Positions 60,672 through 64,000 of a stretch of 64,000 nt of DNA are shown here, in pieces. The stretch is from NCBI GenBank assembly GCA_007644065.1, contig VJWN01000001.1, forward strand, positions 1,378,340 through 1,442,339, given 5' to 3'. A model generated the notes under the pieces. That model ran no database searches, had not been told where the DNA came from, and saw only the letters and a list, made by a program, of their open reading frames with translations. The position numbers and the translations under genes were made by a program. This DNA is from Margaritispora aquatica. Lineage: Eukaryota; Ascomycota; Leotiomycetes; Helotiales; Discinellaceae. The stretch's first letter is position 1, and each line of letters starts with the position of its first letter.

Positions 60672-61466
60672 TATTGAGCTGAATACTAGAGAAAGTGATC
60701 AAGAAGAAAACAAAGAGAACATTGGAATTTCGAAAGATATGTTGTTAATATGCTAAGAGGGGTAGGCTACTAAGCATAGCTAAGCATAGCTATGGTAGGT
60801 TGGCAAGCATGACTGCATGTCTTGTACGAATAGTAAATCCTGATTTGCAGCCGTAGACGAAGATGACGGATGGTTTCTAGGCAAAAAGGGATTATCTTGA
60901 CAGAAAACTAAAATCCAACACCATGATCAATCGCGAGGGCTGACAATATACCTAACACAAGAACTACTCGTATGATTGCTGATTATCAGGCCACATCGAA
61001 ATAAATATGCCAATCTCCTCCCAGAATTGCCATGGACAAATACTCTTGTGCAGTCAAGGAGGAAGGTAAAATTGGCAAACAAAGATACGAATCGAGATAG
61101 TGTTAGTCACGTTTCATCGGCCCGTACCCACAGACACTGAATATGAGGTTCTCATCGTCGAAGTTATCCCTGGAGATGTTTATCTAGTTGGTAACTTAGC
61201 GTGCACTCAAGAAAGAGCTTCGTGATGATTACTAGCGGTTTCCGTAATCCTTCCTAAAGCGCGTTGAGACGCGTCTTCCGCAAATTCTCACCACAGTCAA
61301 TCCAAGGCACGCGCTATCCCATGTCGAAGGACAGAAGTAGTTCATTTAGTATGAAGTATGGGCAAAGGAAACAAACCTCTATATTTGCGATCGAAATCGA
61401 ACAAATCCATCGTGGCAGCTAAGTTCAAAAGCACGTGATAACTGCGTTTCCGATCAGCCGTCGAAT
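60672..61466. other. Divergent promoter region between the DUF2855 and RecQ genes
   Basis: A 795-bp region with short direct repeats (three near-copies of AAGCATAGCT at 60770-60795). No gene is seen; an additional upstream RecQ exon cannot be excluded but none is evident. Confidence 0.5.
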
Positions 61467-63138
61467 ATGCCTCTTGTCAGAACAGCTTCTGGTGGTCACT
61501 GCATGGTTGACCTAGACTTTACGTTAAGACGACGGTTCAAGAGAAACACTTTCCGGTGAGAATCTCAACATCAACATAAATTTAGACGTATCAGCTGACT
61601 AGACCCAAGACCTCTTCAGCGTGATGTTATTGAAGCTGCACTTCGTGGAGAAGATGTTTTTGTGCAGGCTGCTACAGGCTTCGGCAAGAGCTTATGCTTT
61701 CAGTTGCCTGCTGTCATTGATCATGGTAGTAAGTATGCCCTGCGTCTTACCAGTATTTCATTAACTTTCTCCAGTTACAATTGTGGTGTCACCTCTCCTT
61801 TCGTTGATGGTATGTACTTGGCTATCTCTACAGTATATCCCATTGACTCCTTCTTCAGACCGATCAAGTAAACGCGTTACGGGCAAATGGTATTGCTGCT
61901 GGTACGATCAACGGAACCACGCCTTATTCCGAAAGGCAGCGTTTGCTTCAGGACCTTGCAACTGGCCATCCTCTCACTCGTCTGCTATATGTCACTCCCG
62001 AAACATGTGCGACCGACTCTTTCCGTGAGCACTTGAGGACTGTGCATACCCAAAGAGAACTTGCGAGAATTGCTGTCGATGAGGCTCATTGCATCTCAGA
62101 ATGGGGTCATGATTTCCGACCTTCATTCAAAGGACTGCGTTGGTTCCGTGACAATTTTCCGGATGTGCCTATCATATGCCTCACCGCAACCGCTACTGCA
62201 CAAGTCCGAAAAGATGTTGTGGACACTCTTGGTTTATCAAATGATAATTTGAAGGTATTTACGATGAGTACTAATCGAACGAATTTACACTATGAAGTCA
62301 GGTTCACAAATGATGAAGAAGATCATTACAAAGGTGAGACAGCGTCGAGTAGTTGTGGCATATGAGAACGTCTTCTTTTATCTGATCTTGGAAATACCTA
62401 CTGACAAGCGGCAAAGAGTTTTTAGGTTGGATTAGAGCAGTCCACAGGCGCCGTGCAGAAAACATGGAGCGGAGAGCGGAGCTTGAACGTAATGGTGAAC
62501 GACTTAACAACGTTTCTGGGATCATCTACACCATTCGACGTGAAGACTGCGAGGCACTGGCTACCCGGCTATGCAACAGCGGTATTGGAGCCAAACCCTA
62601 TCATGCAAAACTCACCTCGTTGGAGAAAAACGAAACCTTGCATCGGTGGTTAAACAACGAAGAACACTACGATGTGATTGTTGCAACCACTGCTTTCGGC
62701 ATGGGTATTGACAAACCGGATGTTCGATTCGTGGTCCATTGGCAGATACCCAAATCGTTTGAAGGCTTCTATCAAGAAGCCGGGCGTGCAGGACGGGATG
62801 GTAATGCTAGTGTATGTATCATGTACTACAGCCGAGAAGACCGGGATAGGACATACAATCGGCTCAGCAAGGATAAGCAAGGCAACCTCGAAGCGAGACT
62901 CAAGAGTCTTAATGCCCTGGTGGAATACTGCGAAGAGACCAACAAATGCCGACATAAGAATATATGTGAGTACTTTGGTGAAAAAGGAGAAATAGAGTGT
63001 GACTATGCTTGCGACTGGCACAAAGATGCCAAAGCACTGAAGAGGTCAAAGATCAATGACTTGGCTAGCGAGGAATTTGTCAGTACTCAAAGAGAAATGG
63101 GTGCTTACAACCAACAAGGATGGGAAGGATATGACTAG
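61467..63138 (+). CDS. Short RecQ-family ATP-dependent DNA helicase
   Basis: Five exons, 61467-61555, 61610-61728, 61775-61809, 61859-62333 and 62426-63138; 476 residues. The last exon may start at 62417 instead, adding three residues. Motif 0 FRPLQ (residues 29-33) forms at the first splice. Walker A ATGFGKS is at residues 51-57. Then come ITIVVSPLLSLMTDQV, the DEAH box at about 155-158 with the aromatic-rich loop HCISEWGHDFRP, LTATAT, YTIRREDCEAL, VATTAFGMGIDKPDVRFVVHW, and motif VI QEAGRAGRDG near 356-365. A RecQ zinc-binding region with Cys residues (KCRHKNICEYFGE, then CDYACD) ends the protein. No RQC winged helix or HRDC domain follows. The product should be a nuclear 3'-5' helicase in recombination/repair. 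Intron 1 needs an AAG acceptor (61607-61609). Confidence 0.92.
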
Positions 63139-63957
63139 TCATGCCTAAGGCAAGCCATTTGCATTGCATATGGCATCGTATGTGCATTGGCGCATGTAAG
63201 TTATCCGTTAAGCCGCTCATAAGCAAAAAGACCGAATAACGCAGGTCTAAGGATTGATGCAAGCCTTTACTGGAGGTAAGACATCCTGCTATTGTTACCT
63301 TGAGACATGTCTCTAAAATTACAGCAGCGGCACCTACTGTGTGTTTCTGATATAACTTTATTATTTCATGAATGATAATGGACATTATGCAGAGTCGAGA
63401 GTATTACCAAAGACTTCAACACTCCCATAGAGAATTCAGAGATTGGGTATCCTGTTAATTGTCTTTCATATCTGCGTTTTGTCGTTCGTCGGTGTCTCCT
63501 AGAAGTGCATGCCCGTTACAGATGCAGTCCTTCATTCCGGCATTGAGAACACCACAACCTCTTGCTTGAAAGACTTACTGGCTTTCAGTATCCTTTAGTC
63601 TTTTCAACTTTGCAATCAAAAGGTCGGCGGTGTGCATCTTGCGCCACAAGCTTTGATGGAGTGCTCGTTTGTGTATGCTAGATCTTCTCGTACTGGCTGT
63701 TGCAACGAACGACTATGGAGGGATTTTCAGAACAGCAAACAAATATGTTGCCTTTGACAAGAAATTGAGTAGTATCTCTGATCTATATAACGAGACATTC
63801 CTCTCTTCAGCTCCTCTCACCAGTCACTCATCAACCAGAGCATCTTCCAACACATTCAAACTCACTCCACACTTCACATTTCATACAACCAACAAATCCT
63901 TTACCTCGCCATCATCCTTCAAAGTTTCTCAACTTCTTCAATCAAATCTCTAATACA
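63139..63957. promoter_or_regulatory. Intergenic region and CT-rich leader of the next gene
   Basis: The 3' flank of the RecQ gene comes first. From about 63780 the plus strand becomes rich in C, T and A with few G, a typical fungal promoter and 5' leader, ending directly at the ATG at 63958. This suggests a well-expressed downstream gene. Confidence 0.55.
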
Positions 63958-64000
63958 ATGTCTTCCAACTCTGCAACCCAATCCGGTGCTGCAAATGGCA
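63958..64000 (+). CDS. Start of a gene cut by the right edge
   Basis: ATG in good context (TACAATGTC) after a CT/CA-rich leader, followed by 14 codons reading MSSNSATQSGAANG before the window ends. The Ser/Asn/Gly-rich start does not identify a family. Confidence 0.55.
   Translation, partial: MSSNSATQSGAANG

Overview
The window reads as nuclear DNA of a filamentous ascomycete, most likely Pezizomycotina. Leotiomycetes is my guess from overall gene style; I could not test it. The basis is short GT-AG introns (48-132 nt) in most genes, loose gene spacing, and fungal-restricted families: CFEM, fungal rhodopsin-type 7TM protein, But2-C secreted protein, DUF2855 and Sog2. I see no bacterial-type operons, CRISPR arrays or intact transposons. 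Exon coordinates come from reading splice sites and checking that every exon set stays in phase.

Layout, 1-24 kb: CFEM GPI-anchor protein (minus, 2.0-2.6 kb); 2EXR/F-box-like protein (minus, 4.6-5.7); fungal rhodopsin-type 7TM protein (minus, 6.5-7.8); short-chain dehydrogenase (plus, 9.4-10.4); small one-TM ORF (plus, 10.8); Cys-rich unknown (minus, 12.5-13.6); MARVEL-like four-TM protein (minus, 14.5-15.1); six-exon MFS drug/amino-acid transporter (plus, 17.1-19.2); secreted But2-C protein (plus, 20.3-21.4); small mitochondrial-looking membrane protein (plus, 23.8-24.2). Two copies of one decayed repeat lie at about 11.65-12.06 and 23.30-23.70 kb. In the blocks I could align they differ only by transitions, as expected after repeat-induced point mutation (RIP).

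Layout, 24-47 kb: Tcp11/Sok1-family regulator (minus, 27.4-29.5); a gene-free interval of about 7.5 kb; EamA/DMT transporter (minus, 37.0-38.6); TFIID subunit TAF13 (minus, 39.5-40.0); an unknown coiled-coil-type protein (minus) divergent from ribosomal protein S23 (plus, 42.3-42.9); PNGase A-like type II membrane protein (minus, 44.3-46.5), preceded on the same strand by a small helical protein (46.6-46.9).

Layout, 47-64 kb: an interval with possible relics of a dead gene (48.7-50.4); secreted PI-PLC-like phosphodiesterase (plus, 51.1-52.6); a tRNA-like gene with a 91-nt intron (minus, 54.2-54.3); Sog2 leucine-rich protein of the RAM pathway (minus, 55.6-58.6); DUF2855 protein (minus, 59.4-60.7); a short RecQ helicase (plus, 61.5-63.1); and the first 14 codons of another gene at the right edge.

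The genes do not form an evident pathway or a biosynthetic cluster. They are mostly housekeeping or conserved genes mixed with surface, secreted and transport proteins. I found no clearly new biological system. The items most worth a second look are the transition-only repeat pair, the odd intron-bearing tRNA, the minimal RecQ, the repeated use of AAG acceptor sites, and the 7.5-kb gene-free block.
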